Source of the DNA: Thoreauomyces humboldtii
Lineage: Eukaryota; Chytridiomycota; Chytridiomycetes; Spizellomycetales; Powellomycetaceae
Direction: 5' to 3'
NCBI GenBank assembly: GCA_027596035.1
Contig: JADGJA010000081.1
Span: 1-46,279, forward strand
Length of the DNA stretch: 46,279 nt
The notes below the pieces were generated by a model. That model searched no databases. It was not told the origin of the DNA and was given only the letters and a program-made list of their open reading frames with translations. Positions 11,729-22,027 of the stretch are shown here, one piece after another. A program made the position numbers and the translations under genes. Every line of letters starts with the position of its first letter. Position 1 is the first letter of the stretch.

Positions 11729-12718
11729 GACGTTTGGCAGCTGGAGGGGACCTGGAGGCGTTGGGATGGTAGGCACTGAGCTCCTGATCAGGAATCCTAT
11801 CCTATGGGAATTTCCCAACGGTTGTGCGAACTCTTCTGGGGTGACTGACGATGGTGATGGTAGCCGGGAAGAAGGCTGTGCTGTCCATCTCCTACTTGGA
11901 CAGCCGAAAGGTCTGGCTAAGACTGGCTTGATCCTTTCGGCCCTTCGGCTGAGCTCTTCAAGGCAGTTCCTCTGCTACTATCACAGCTGGGAGCGACGGT
12001 AAAGTAGAAGAGGAGGGGAGAAGGTCATGAAAATACCTTCACAAAGTACAGCGACAGGCATTTAGTTAGCAGAGTTCTGGGACGGCCACCGTCAAGGCCG
12101 CGTTAGTTCAGTATGAGGCAGTCGAAGGTGTCCAAAGCGTTGAAAAGCCCTTGAGCTCACGTACTTGTAGCTGGCATGGTGTCCGCGGCAACACCGTGAT
12201 CGTGACAGAGCTTCCGGAGGCGTCTGTCATGGTACTACGCATGGAAAGCGCATGAACTGGAACACGTGGGCTGGTTATGTTCCGCCGCCACCTGGTTGAT
12301 GGATCTAGGTGTTGCCCCATCCGGTCGTTGTCGAGGACGATAGGGTGAGGTTGGCCGCTGTCACGGCAAATACCGTGCATCGAAAATATACTGAAAAGTG
12401 AGTACGCGTCTGACTTTCTGATATCGCCTCGTACAGATCCTAAGCATCTTGGGGCCTAATAGGTACTAGAAATATTCGTCGCACGAGCGACATGCGGTCA
12501 AGGTCCGTCAACCCATCCCGTGAACGTGCGATCACCGCACATGGGCTCCAGAGCTCTTTTTCCCTGATGCTGTAACTACCTTTCATTGAAGATATGACCT
12601 GCTTACAACATGCCAAAAGTAGCTGCCCGAACCTTTTTCCGAACCCACCACCGTCTTCCCATGATCCGAAGCGAATTTCCCCATCGTTCTCCCGCAATCC
12701 AAAGGGGAAGGAAACCCC
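11729..12718. other. intergenic stretch, no gene seen
   Basis: About 1 kb lies upstream of CUS1 and downstream of the DUF6697-like gene. Short open frames exist (for example 12440-12697 minus), but none has recognisable motifs. An imperfect inverted repeat (CAGCCGAAAGG at 11901-11911 against CCTTTCGG..CTTCGGCTG at 11933-11951) could form a stem. I see no tRNA boxes. Confidence 0.5.
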
Positions 12719-14330
12719 TTAATCCTCCTCATCGTAGAGCTCCTCCTCTACGGCGTGGTTTATTTTCGCCTTCTTCTTCGCCTCTCCCACCTTCTTGCGG
12801 CTCCCCGCAAACTTCCGCTTGGCAGCGGGCTTTTTTCGAGTTGCCGGCGGGGGCTGAAGACGTTGGACACCACTACCCGAAGGCCCGCCGTTCTGCTGCT
12901 CTCTGTAGGCATCAAGGATCTCGTCGCAGTTGAGTCCCGAGGCGTCGGTCCATTCAGGTATCGGATAGCCCTTGAACTTGACGTAGTACTGTAGAGCCCC
13001 CGTTTCAGGTGACAATCGATCATCCTCGATGCCTTCCACTAGGTAAACCGGGTCCAGTTCCTCCGCCAGATCCAGCTCGTCAGCTTTGGCCCGCATGGCC
13101 TGATAAAAATCTTCGTCCCAGCCGATGCACCGCAGAAACGTAGCAGAGAGGCCCAATCGACCGTCGTTGAAGAACTTTTCGACGTAAGAATGTTGATCGC
13201 AAGCGTCGACTTCCTGGAATTGACATTCCGCCATCTTAGCATAGGGTTTACCCCATTGGCTTTTAAGAACTCCTCTGATCCAGGTGTTCTTCGTCTGTCA
13301 ACAATCAGGAAGGATATAAGTCCAAGTACGGTCTGTGGAATCTAACGCTCACGCGTACCTGTGCGTCAAACTTCTGCCACTCGTCTATGGACTGCTCCTT
13401 GCTGTACTCTACTTCGGCCGGCACCTGATAGTTGCCCATATACATCCATGGCCCGCCGTGAACCTCGGACTTGGGGCGAGTTGATTTGATGAACAGCGAA
13501 AAGGCTTTTGCCTCGTCTCCATTTAGCAGACTTCCATGTCCTCTACCATGCAATCCCGGCGCAACTGGGAGCTGCGGGTTCCATTCTCGCATGGGGGCCA
13601 TGTAGCAGATCTGCTCTCCTTCCACATTAATCAACTGCGGGCGGCCGGCAGCAATGATCGGGAAAGTCATTTGCGAGGAACCGCCCAAAATTTTGGTAAG
13701 ATGTTTCGAGCGATGAAAGCCTGGGCGCTCGTCTGCATCCAGTGGAATCCCCTTAGCATGCGGCCATGTCTAGTCATCAATGGTTTCTTCTCCATCCTCG
13801 TGAATGGTGAAGGTGATAGCTTGGGGACACCTGATGCGCACGCTCGTAAATCCTTCGCCTTCCTCCTTGACGAGACCCGGAGCCACCATCAGCCCGTCAG
13901 CGAGCAGAGTCAGTTCCTCGTCTTCGGGGTCAAGCACGCTCGGCATACTAGACGGCTCCGGCTTTACCGACACGCGCGCCGATCTTCTTCGAGGCGTCTC
14001 CGACGTGAGACGCTGGGGAAAAGCTCGACGTCGTGTGGATCGACGACGGCCCGTCTCGTTTTGGGCCTCCAACCTCTGTCGAGCACTCTCGTCTTCTGAA
14101 GTTGGACTGGCACTTCTGCTGTGATCGCGTCCCGTGACAGCTGATGAAAGCGGCATCGACGGCAAACGGGCGAGCTCAGAACCCGTTTCGGACTTGACAC
14201 GCTCGGATTTGATTACGACGGTATGAGCATCGTCGATGGGACTTTCGCTGCAGGTGTCATCTGCGGTCGTAACCGCACTATCGTTCAAGCGTTCCCGCTT
14301 CCCAGGCCCTGTCTCGGACTTGGGAGACAT
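12719..14330 (-). CDS. DUF6697-like fungal protein of unknown function, about 491 aa
   Basis: Three exons (14330-13842, 13769-13359, 13294-12719) give 491 codons with consistent phase. The N-terminal part (about 160 aa) is charged and disordered with arginine-rich SRSAS/RRRSTRRR tracts. The middle exon holds GGPWMYMGNYQV and DEWQKFD. The last exon continues WIRGVLKSQWGKPY, then FFNDGRLGLSATFLRCIGWDEDFYQAM, shown here in parts: FFNDGRLGL and FLRCIGWDEDFYQAM. The pattern of MYxGxY-V, a tryptophan helix and a terminal LxCIGWDE element resembles the fungal DUF6697 domain. A basic tail (RKKPAAKRKFAGSRKK) looks like a nuclear localisation signal. The frame between exons 1 and 2 contains an in-frame TAG that is removed by a 72-nt intron (13841-13770), which is my inference. 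The family name is tentative; no biochemical role is known to me. Confidence 0.6.
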
Positions 14331-14586
14331 AGTCGGAAAGTGCTGACGATACGGACCAACTGCCCTTCCGGTGTCGCACTGCGCCAGGTAGATGAGATCA
14401 GAGGCTCTGAGTAGTAGTATCAGGATCAGTGGGGTTGCTGGAACAAGAGAGGTTAACGGCGGCGACCGAAGCGTTGCCGAACAGAGTTGTGCAAAAACCA
14501 CGAGACGAGGAAGAAGACCTGTGCGCGCTCGCGTTCTTCCCCACATGCACACACAACACACATGTCAAGCAACCCAACCAGACAAA

Positions 14587-15880
14587 ATGGCAGGAGAGGA
14601 TGACAAGAACCAATCGAGCAACGTCACAGGGACCGAGTCCGAGGATGAAGGGGCCCGGGGCATCTTACCGTCACTGATTCTACCCACATCGATCCTCCCG
14701 CGCTCTTCACCCGAGACCCCCGTGGCTCCCACCGACCAGCCTACCGTCCCAGCACCAAGCACTACTTCGACTCTTAATCCCTTTTCTCTGACTCAAGAAC
14801 AACGCGATGCAATCAGGCAGCAGCTAGTAGCTCGCCAACGCGCTGCCCGAGCAGAGAAGCCCTCCGGCACGTCCGTGGGCTCAAAGCCCTTTCCTGTCAC
14901 GACATCCAGCCGGTCGGCTGCCGCCCCTGTTGCTCTCGGACCCGCATCCGATACATCCCCATCACCGACTCGAGGAGCTCTCGTGGCTTCCGCAGTGTCG
15001 TTCTTGCAGTCTCCCGCCGCCCAACAGGCCGCTTGGGACCGCAAGAGACAGTTCTTGCTGGGGAAGGGCCTGTCGGAGGAGGAGATCCTACAGGCTGCTC
15101 GAACGGCTGGCGTATCTACGAGCGTTGCGGAAGGGTATCCCTCTCAGCAATCGCCGCCTGGATATGGGCCCCCTCGTATCGCCGCAACCGTGGCGGCAAC
15201 GGATCGTTGGAAGAGCGTGATCCTTGCCCTCGTTTTGGCAAGCGGTGGAGCGGTGGGTCTGGCCGCTCTGGTGAAGGTAGGCTGAGTAGCGGATCCAACA
15301 GTCTTCAGAAATGCGCAATGCTTTGCTTATGCGTTCATTGTCAACGCAGCGTTCTCTCCTACCTGCACGACAACGTTACCAGGAGGAATCCAAAGCCTAT
15401 GCCAATAACCTCACGACACTGCTTCGCCCCTTCCTTTCGAAAACCGTCGAGCTATCGACACTCCACTCGCGGTCACCGGCGTCCACCCCTGAAGAGAAGC
15501 CTTTCGACCCGAGCGATGCGACACCTTTTCCCCCACCGATTACTCTTTCCGAGACGCTTCGGGCTGCGCACGAGCAGCTGCTCGCTGCCATCGCTCTCAT
15601 CCCATCTCCGCCCGCTGAGGACAGCAAGGCGGCGAAATTTTGGTTGCGTGCCTCGACGCAGGAGCTGTCCAAGCTCGTGTCGCAGGAGACTTACGCGACA
15701 CCCAACATGGTCAGCTTTTATTCCAGCGTTGGAGGAGGCAGCAAGGGCGTCGGTGCGGGCGTCGGCGTTTCCCTTGCTACCGAGGAATGGGTGCGCGTTG
15801 TGGGGGAAGTCAAGAGCGAGATCAGGGGTCTCAAGGGCATGCTCCTCAGCCGGAGAAACTTTCCTACCGCTGGAGCCTGA
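14587..15880 (+). CDS. PEX14: peroxin-14, peroxisomal docking protein
   Basis: This is the peroxisomal membrane docking factor for cargo-loaded Pex5. Two exons, 14587-15276 and 15350-15880, give 406 residues. The Pex14 N-terminal helical domain is seen at about residues 129-178: RGALVASAVSFLQSP, a Trp-containing helix and FLLGKGLSEEEILQAARTAG. The last of these is the classic KGLT-x-x-EI motif. A hydrophobic segment WKSVILALVLASGGAVGLAAL (about 217-237) matches the membrane-associated stretch. The second exon is helical and acidic/basic, with possible coiled-coil character (QRYQEESKAYANNLTTLL). Unusually, the docking domain is preceded by about 128 Ser/Thr/Pro-rich residues, whereas in most species it lies near the N-terminus. 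A start further downstream would need a Met that I do not see before the domain, so the extension is probably real. The gene is divergent from the DUF6697-like gene (256 bp between starts). Confidence 0.88.
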
Positions 15881-16182
15881 CGGGGGCTCCCCTTTATTAT
15901 TGAACGTAGCGTAGGACGATCCATTCGTATTAGATGTGAATGTCCAGGAGGGGTCTGGTGGCAGTGCCTGTCTATCAGAAAAGTTTATGGCATGCCTCGC
16001 GTTTCCCCATTTCCCCATTCCTCGAACCTCCCATCCCTCGCAACATTGAGCAACAGATCAGTCACTCTTAGCACAGTCAACGAGCAAGGAATAGCAGAGC
16101 ATCATCAGCACGGACCAACCAGTATAAGAAACGTCGGTGGAACTTCGACAACAGGCAACGACCCAGGAAAATCTGAGGCGCA

Positions 16183-17400
16183 ATGGTCAAGGACATCGCA
16201 CCAAGCAACAACGAGAAGGCATTCGTGCTGTCCGCACTCTCCCAAGGACTGCGATGCGATGGGCGTGGTCCCCACGATCTTCGAAAAACACATATCGCCC
16301 TTGGTCCGCAATTCGGTCATGCTGAAGTTCGACTGGGAAAAACAAGGTACGGAATTCGAAGCTGAGGCATGAGGCGAGGAGGGGCTGGCGGAAGGGCAGT
16401 TCTTGCATGGGATGGGTCGCTCAATGACGGAAGACAACGTTCCCGTTTGACGGAGCCGCCATCTAGGGCCGCATTGAAGACGGCTGTGGCTGGTGCCTGC
16501 CGAGATGATCGGATGTGTGAAACATCTCGACCATGCTGACCCCTCACGCTTCAACAGAGTGACCGCTAACGTATCATGCGAAATAATCCGTCCGCGGCCT
16601 TCTGCCCCAACAGAAGGAAACATCACTTTCACAACCGATTTCTCCCCAATGGCATCACCCTCCTTCGGTGACGGAGGAAGTCTTTCTGCCCAAGAAGTCC
16701 TCATCAGTCGGCTTCTCGACAAAGCCCTGCGACAGTCGCGCGCGGTTGACACGGAAGGCTTGTGCATCGTTGCGGGGGAGAAGGTGTGGCAGCTTCGCGT
16801 AGACGTGAGGGTCCTAGACCACGAGGGGAACATCGTCGACTGTGCTTGCATCGCTGCCGTGGCCGCTCTCCTGCACTTCAGGAGGCCGGACGTGACGGTT
16901 CTGGGCGACGACGTGACCGTGCATACCGTGGAGGAGCGGAACCCGATTCCTCTGAGCGTGCATCATATCCCCATCTGTGTCACATTCGCTTTCTTCGACG
17001 ATGGGTACGTGTTCCACGAAACTGTCGTAACCTTGCCAAGGTCATCTGGCTGACGTGCCCGTTATGTGTACTTCGGTGCATCAGAGCGAAGCAGGTGGTG
17101 GATCCTACGTTGCTGGAAGAACAGGTGCAGGAAGCGGATATGACGTTTGTCATCAACAAGCACGGCGACGTGTGTACCCTTTCCAAGGCGGGAGGTGTGG
17201 CTGTCACGGTGGATCAGGTCATTCACTGTGCCAACATTGCTGCTGCCAAAGCAGAAGATATTACTGCCTTGGTCAAGGAGGCATTAACAAAGGTAGATGC
17301 TGCATGCAGGTTCCAGGAGGCTGCTGTTCTATCCTCGCTCACGATCCCGTCTGATATCTCTCCAATGCAGCACGCCCCACCAAAAACCGACATAGTATAG
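16183..17400 (+). CDS. RRP45: exosome complex component RRP45 (EXOSC9), RNase PH fold
   Basis: This is a structural RNase PH-like subunit of the RNA exosome ring, used in rRNA, mRNA and ncRNA 3' processing. Exons 16183-16346, 16558-17004 and 17085-17400 give 308 residues, close to yeast Rrp45 (305). Recognisable family motifs are LRCDGRGPHDLRKTHIALG (N-terminus, with R-x-D-G-R), HAEVRLGKTRVTANVSCEII across the first splice, DTEGLCIVAGEKVWQLRVDV, DHEGNIVDCACIAAVAALLHF, and VDPTLLEEQVQEADMTFVIN in the last exon. The first intron is 211 nt, long for this window; the second is 80 nt. The protein lacks the acidic C-terminal extension of animal EXOSC9. Confidence 0.93.
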
Positions 17401-17635
17401 CTTTCTCGCGACATATTCCTCTCCATACATCTACGGCACTTCCCTAGCAGTATAGTGCCGACATCATCTGACTTAGACCGTAGCTGCGTTACACCAATTC
17501 CAATCAGAAAATACCTCGGCTAGAACACTCACTTCTCGCTTCCCATGCCTCTCAAATGGAACCTCTCGGAGCGCTTTTGTACCATCCCGTCCAGTGATAT
17601 TCAAATGGGAACATCCAGGAACCCGCCCTCGCCTC

Positions 17636-18895
17636 TCACGCTTTGACCTTCCTCCCCTGACTTCCCTGCGCCGGCGCATCCCCAGCTGGCGCTCCAGGCG
17701 CATGGCCACCGCCTCCTCTTGGCACAGTGTTGCTCTTCGCAGCGGGTCCCAGTCCCGCGGCAGGAGCCACCACGATCCGCTTCGGATGCTGGGCGTGCGG
17801 GTGAACGTGCTTTGAGATGTGACGGGTGTGATGGTGAGGAGTCTGCAACGCTTCCGCGGCCTCTGTAGCGAGGTCGGAAGCGATGCTCGAGGTGCTGTTG
17901 GCCAACGGCGCTCCTCCCGATCGACCGTTGAGTGGGTACTTTGCACTGGCTCGCGAGGCGGATGTGATGTATCGAGATGGTTTTCCTGGACCGAGGCGCT
18001 CGTTGTCGGATGAGAAGGAAAGGTAGTGCTCGATCGTCTGTGGGATTTGCCGATTCAAGAAAGAATCAGGTCTATTGTTCCCGGTTCGCTGAACGAAAAA
18101 GGATGATACCTTGTTTCTCGGAAGACACTGACCGAAGGCCTCCATCAGCAACTGCTCCTTTCCGATGGCAGCTATCCAGTCCGCCTCGCTGACCCGTCCG
18201 TCCCGATCCTCGTCCAGCTTTTTCAACACGAGGTCCACCAGATCCTTGACGCCGTCCTCGTCCTCCTCCTGTCCCCTGACCAGACAGTTCCGAAGCATCT
18301 GGTACATCTCCTCCTTCGAAATGTACCGATCCCCGTTGAGGTCGTACACTCGGAAGCAGTATCGCGTCCGTTCCTCGAGCCGACCTTTGAGGAACACGGA
18401 CATGCCTTTGATGAACTCTTCGTAGGAGATGTAGTTGTCGGCGTCCGTGTCGAAGGTTCGGAACACTAAGTCAATGAAAGACAGAGTGTGAGCAAAACCC
18501 CCATGTCTGTATTTTTTCGACACACTCTCCAACCGGAACATGAAGTAGTGGAAAAAGACGGTAGAACTCACCACGATCCATCAAAAGTGAGTCGTCCACT
18601 CCGAATCCATCGGCGAGCAGGTCTCGAAATCGTGCGCGGTCAATCTTGCCCGTGTAAAGGGCCACCAAGGGGTCCCTGTCCGCCCCACCGAAAGACGAGT
18701 TGGGCTGGGGCGGTAGGAGACCAGCGAAGCGGAACTGCAAGGCTTCCACCTCCTGCCGAGTGACTACACAACGATGAAGACCGTGAGCGCGAAGCCAGAG
18801 AGAGAAAGAGAGAGAGAGAGGATACGGCTCGGATGCAAACTCTCACAGTTCGTATTCTTGAGAAGTTCTTCGGGGCTGGCGCGGACGGCAGCCAT
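17636..18895 (-). CDS. calaxin/EFCAB1-like EF-hand calcium sensor, about 332 aa
   Basis: Four exons (18895-18847, 18763-18572, 18465-18110, 18037-17636) give 332 codons in consistent phase. The body matches EFCAB1/calaxin in order: KNTNFTRQEVEALQ near the N-terminus, DDSLLMDRVFRTFD across the second splice, then three canonical EF loops. The loops are DTDADNYISYEE, DLNGDRYISKEE and DEDRDGRVSEAD. Between them lie GMSVFLKGRLEERTRYCFRV and GVKDLVDLVLKKLDEDRDG, and after them LLMEAFGQCLP, the calaxin C-terminal motif. Animal calaxin is an axonemal calcium sensor of outer dynein arms. It has a broader NCS/calcineurin B-like ancestry, so a non-ciliary role is possible here. About 134 extra residues form a Ser/His/Gly-rich tail (HHHTRHISKHVHPH). 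I see no myristoylation site (starts MAAVRAS), which argues against NCS-1. Confidence 0.75.
18796..18821. repeat. GA microsatellite inside an intron
   Basis: A GA/AG dinucleotide run with one interruption (CAGAGAGAGAAAGAGAGAGA...) lies within the first intron of the calaxin-like gene. On the coding strand it is a CT-rich polypyrimidine tract. Confidence 0.85.
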
Positions 18896-19465
18896 CGTTC
18901 GACAGAGGGTTGGATAGCACGGTTCGTTGAGAGTGTACCTTCGAGCAAGCGTGAGTAGCGGCCGGCGACCAATGCAGTACGGAAGCAAAGAGCGGAGAGA
19001 GAGAATGCGATAAAGGATGAAAATGGACGGTTGGGAATGAGTGTCCGACCGTAGCTAGCGGTCGGGAGACGGATGCCGCCATGTTGCTATTTAAGGGATG
19101 GAAACCCGCAGCTAACCATTACTGGGTCCGGGATATTTTCACTTCTTGGGTCCGAGGGGCCCCACTTGCGATGCACTCTTGGAGTGTTTCGCCCTGCCTT
19201 CCCGAACGTATATCCAGTTATCCGTCCTGCAATGTTGTCCCAGTGGGCGCATGCCAACGTCACGCTGGGGACTTGGCCGGTTGTTGGTTATGATTACCAA
19301 AGGTTCAATCTATTCCCCAATTGCGCCATATGAAACTCGTCCCTCCATCGTCATCGACATCTCCACCACGTCACTACAGAACCACAGACCATTCATCTCC
19401 AAGTCCCTTTCTCACGGCAAGTATTGCCGATAACCATCATCCAAGAAACCTCAACTCCATCCGTC
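18896..19465. other. divergent promoter region, no gene seen
   Basis: This 570-bp interval separates the divergent calaxin-like and oxidoreductase genes. Several short open frames occur on the plus strand (19073-19433), but none shows motifs. A C/T- and CA-rich stretch (about 19335-19400) precedes the oxidoreductase start. Confidence 0.45.
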
Positions 19466-20517
19466 ATGCCCAACGCCCTCTTCCTCAAGGGAAAAAACTC
19501 GTTTGCTGTCGACCAGGTCGAGAAGCCATCGGCAAAGGCTGGAGAGATCGTCATTCAGACGAAGGCGGTTGCCATCAGGTTTGTGACTCTCCTGATGGAG
19601 CCAAGCCTTCAGCCATAGCAACGGTTCTTTGACCTCATTTGCACTCGTCCAAACGTAGCTCTCAAGACCTGAAACGGGCCAACCACGGCGAATCAGGCCA
19701 GTTCGGAAGCGACGTGAGCGGGATCGTCGCCGACGCGGGGTCCTCTAACCTCAAGGTCGGCGACGAGGTCTTCGCCCGTGCTCAAACCAACGGATTCAGT
19801 GAATACTCCACCGCCCTCGTCGGAAGCGTCTCCAAGAAACCTACCTCCCTGTCCTTCGAGCAGGCAGCCGTGGCGGCCGGTGGCCTCCACACGGCCATCG
19901 CGGCCCTCTTCTGGGAGAAGGCTCTCTCCCTCGCTCGTCCTCAGGAACAGCGAAAGTGGTTCGCGCCGGAGTTCGTCATCATCGGGGGAGGCGCTTCAGC
20001 CACCGGCGCCTACGCGGTCCAGCTGGCTGCTGCCGCCGGATACGCCGTCATCGCAACAGCTGCCCCCGAGCACCACGAGGATGTGAGAAAGTTCGGTGCC
20101 ATCCACGTCGTGGACCCTTCGCGTGGCGATCTCGTGGAGGAACTCAAGAAGCGGACGGGAGGTGGAAGGAGCAAGGCGGCTTTGGACACGACGGGTGGAG
20201 ATGCGTCCGTCAAGCTGGCGGGGGCCCTGAAGGCCAACACCGACCGTCCTTCCATCGTCGTCTCCATCGCGGACCCCGACCTCAAGGCCTTGTCGGTCCC
20301 CGACGGCGTGCATGTCAAGTCCGTGACCGGCCAGGAACCCGAGGTCCAAGCGTTTGCAGCCGAGGTGCTGAGCGGCGAGGTCCTCGAGTATCTGGCCCAA
20401 GGAAGGATCAAGCCCGGAAAGGCCACGGTCGTGGACGGTGGGCTCTCGGGCGTACAGAAGGCTCTGGAAAGGGCCGCTGCGGCCAATGGTGGGGAGACGT
20501 TTGTGTCCGTTCTGTAG
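19466..20517 (+). CDS. MDR-family zinc-type/quinone-type alcohol dehydrogenase (enoyl reductase-like)
   Basis: Exons 19466-19578 and 19659-20517 give 323 residues. The N-terminal GroES-like part reads GEIVIQTKAVAI across the splice, then FGSDVSGIVADAG and VGDEVFARAQTNGFSEY. The Rossmann part has EFVIIGGGASATGAYAVQLA as dinucleotide-binding loop, then KFGAIHVVDPSRGDLVEEL and ALDTTGG. The C-terminus shows YLAQGRIKPGKATVVDGGLS. This is the layout of fungal ToxD/LovC-like and quinone-reductase MDR proteins. I do not see the cysteine cluster of a structural zinc site. The usual NPxDWK after AVAI is replaced by SSQDLK. Substrate and pathway are unknown; no polyketide synthase or other cluster gene adjoins it, so a general NADPH-dependent reductase is likely. 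The donor GTTTGT of its intron is weak, but phase and acceptor fit. Confidence 0.8.
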
Positions 20518-20743
20518 ATCCACGTTCCTCCGTTTCCTCCCTTATACCATTTCCCGTCCACATACCGTTTTGATCTATCTGCCCTTCGTCCCTTGGTAGA
20601 CTTTATATATCAGATGCTTGCATTGCCTTTCAAAAAATGAAGAAAAAGCGCGCGATGGTGAAGGGTTGCGGAGTGCCTGTACTGTCGCACAGGAATAGAT
20701 GTTGAGGAGTCTATGTAAAATGTCTATGCCGTCCCTTGCTTCC

Positions 20744-21814
20744 TCAGTGGACGTGCCCGCCGAACCACTCGTTGACGGCCTCCAACGCTCCAAAGCACAC
20801 AAACATGCCTCCAAAGAAGGAAGCCGTGGCGGTCGCCTTTCCAGCGTATTTTATGGCGGTGGGTTGTAGCTCGTGCATGGAGATGCACACCATGATGCCT
20901 CCCACCGCAGCCAGACACCTGCTCAAGAGCGCCGGAGACAGGTAAGGGGCGAGGACGAGTCCTCCCACGACGACTCCCGCGGGTTCTGCCAGTCCGTTGA
21001 GTAGCGTCCACCAAAGGACCTGGGTGGTCTTGCCTGTCGCGGCGTAGAGCGGTATCGCGACGGCCATGCCTTCCGGGATGTTGTGGAGGAGGATGGCCAT
21101 GGCGAGCTGGGAACCGAGACGGAGGTCGGAGAGGGCCGAGAGGTACACTCCCAGTCCTTCGGGGAGGTTGTGCATGGCGAGGGCGACGAAGGTGATGAGG
21201 GAGGATCGCATGAGATCCCGACGCTCCTTGTCGGTGGGACCGGCGAACTTTCCCGTCGTGACGTCCTTCCCCGCGGCGTCTTTCGCAACCTCCTTCAAGA
21301 CGCGGCCTTTCGTGGCCTCTTCCGCAACGACCTTCTTTTCCTTGTCATCGTCGTCATGGTCGTGCCCGTGGTCCTCCGGGAGGATGCACTCCTCCAACAC
21401 TCCGAACACGACCACGCCGGAAAAGAACCACATCATGCACTCCCTGCTCCCCAGCTCCGCGACGGCTTCCGGAACGAGGTCGAAGCAGGTGATGTACATC
21501 ATGACGCCTGCGCTGAAGGCCTGGAGGACACCCATGAGCCTGGCTGTTGCCGGCGAGTTCGGATCCGCTCCCGTCAGCTTTGCGAGGACGACGACCACGA
21601 CGCCTCCGAGGAAGGTTCCCATGGACGCTACGAGCGCCATGGAGAAGGCGAGAATGTGCTTGTCCATGAGAAGCGTGAGGAGAAAGTTGGGGAGGTAGGG
21701 AGAGAGGGATTCGAGGAGAAGGTTGGAGGTCGCCGCTGGAGAGGACGAGTCTGCCAGCAGATCGACCGGGGCGGCGTGATCATGAGAATGTCCACCGCAC
21801 ATACTGTTGAGCAA
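20744..21814 (-). CDS. ZIP family zinc transporter (Zrt3/ZupT-like)
   Basis: The single-exon gene of 356 codons has about eight hydrophobic segments. The two metal-binding helices read HNLPEGLGVYL (residues 215-225) and HNIPEGMAVAIPLY (244-257), the hallmark H-N-x-P-E-G pairs of ZIP permeases. Another conserved element, GLAEPAGVVVGG (274-285), and SMHELQP (312-318) fit the GufA/ZupT/Zrt3 branch. A histidine/aspartate-rich cytosolic loop (EDHGHDHDDDDKEKK, 147-161) lies between helices 3 and 4, and HSHDH (9-13) lies at the N-terminus; both probably sense or bind zinc. Yeast Zrt3 exports stored zinc from the vacuole, and related members act in the ER or Golgi. Location cannot be decided here. 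The start could be Met1 or Met5. Confidence 0.92.
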   Translation of the reverse strand: MLNSMCGGHSHDHAAPVDLLADSSSPAATSNLLLESLSPYLPNFLLTLLMDKHILAFSMALVASMGTFLGGVVVVVLAKLTGADPNSPATARLMGVLQAFSAGVMMYITCFDLVPEAVAELGSRECMMWFFSGVVVFGVLEECILPEDHGHDHDDDDKEKKVVAEEATKGRVLKEVAKDAAGKDVTTGKFAGPTDKERRDLMRSSLITFVALAMHNLPEGLGVYLSALSDLRLGSQLAMAILLHNIPEGMAVAIPLYAATGKTTQVLWWTLLNGLAEPAGVVVGGLVLAPYLSPALLSRCLAAVGGIMVCISMHELQPTAIKYAGKATATASFFGGMFVCFGALEAVNEWFGGHVH

Positions 21815-22027
21815 TCAGGAACGAATAGAAGGGTCTGGCGAAAGGAATGCAAGAAGTCGAGGACAGATCTTCAAAAAGTGGAGTGACGAAGGACCTCGGG
21901 CAAAGTTGTTGAGAAGAGGAGGTTGGTTATCTTCAGTATCGCTAGTACAGACTAAAGGGTCGCTGGAAACCCGAGACGACTTCAAATATTACCAGGTACA
22001 TGTACGTTGGTTGGGGGACGAACGTGA

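Noticed and set aside
12440..12697. 85-codon minus frame upstream of CUS1
   Set aside because: It has no motif, lies in apparently non-coding DNA, and has no supporting splice context.
17636..18895. NCS-1/frequenin or calcineurin B as identity of the EF-hand gene
   Set aside because: There is no N-terminal MGK myristoylation signal, and the linker and C-terminal motifs fit EFCAB1 better.
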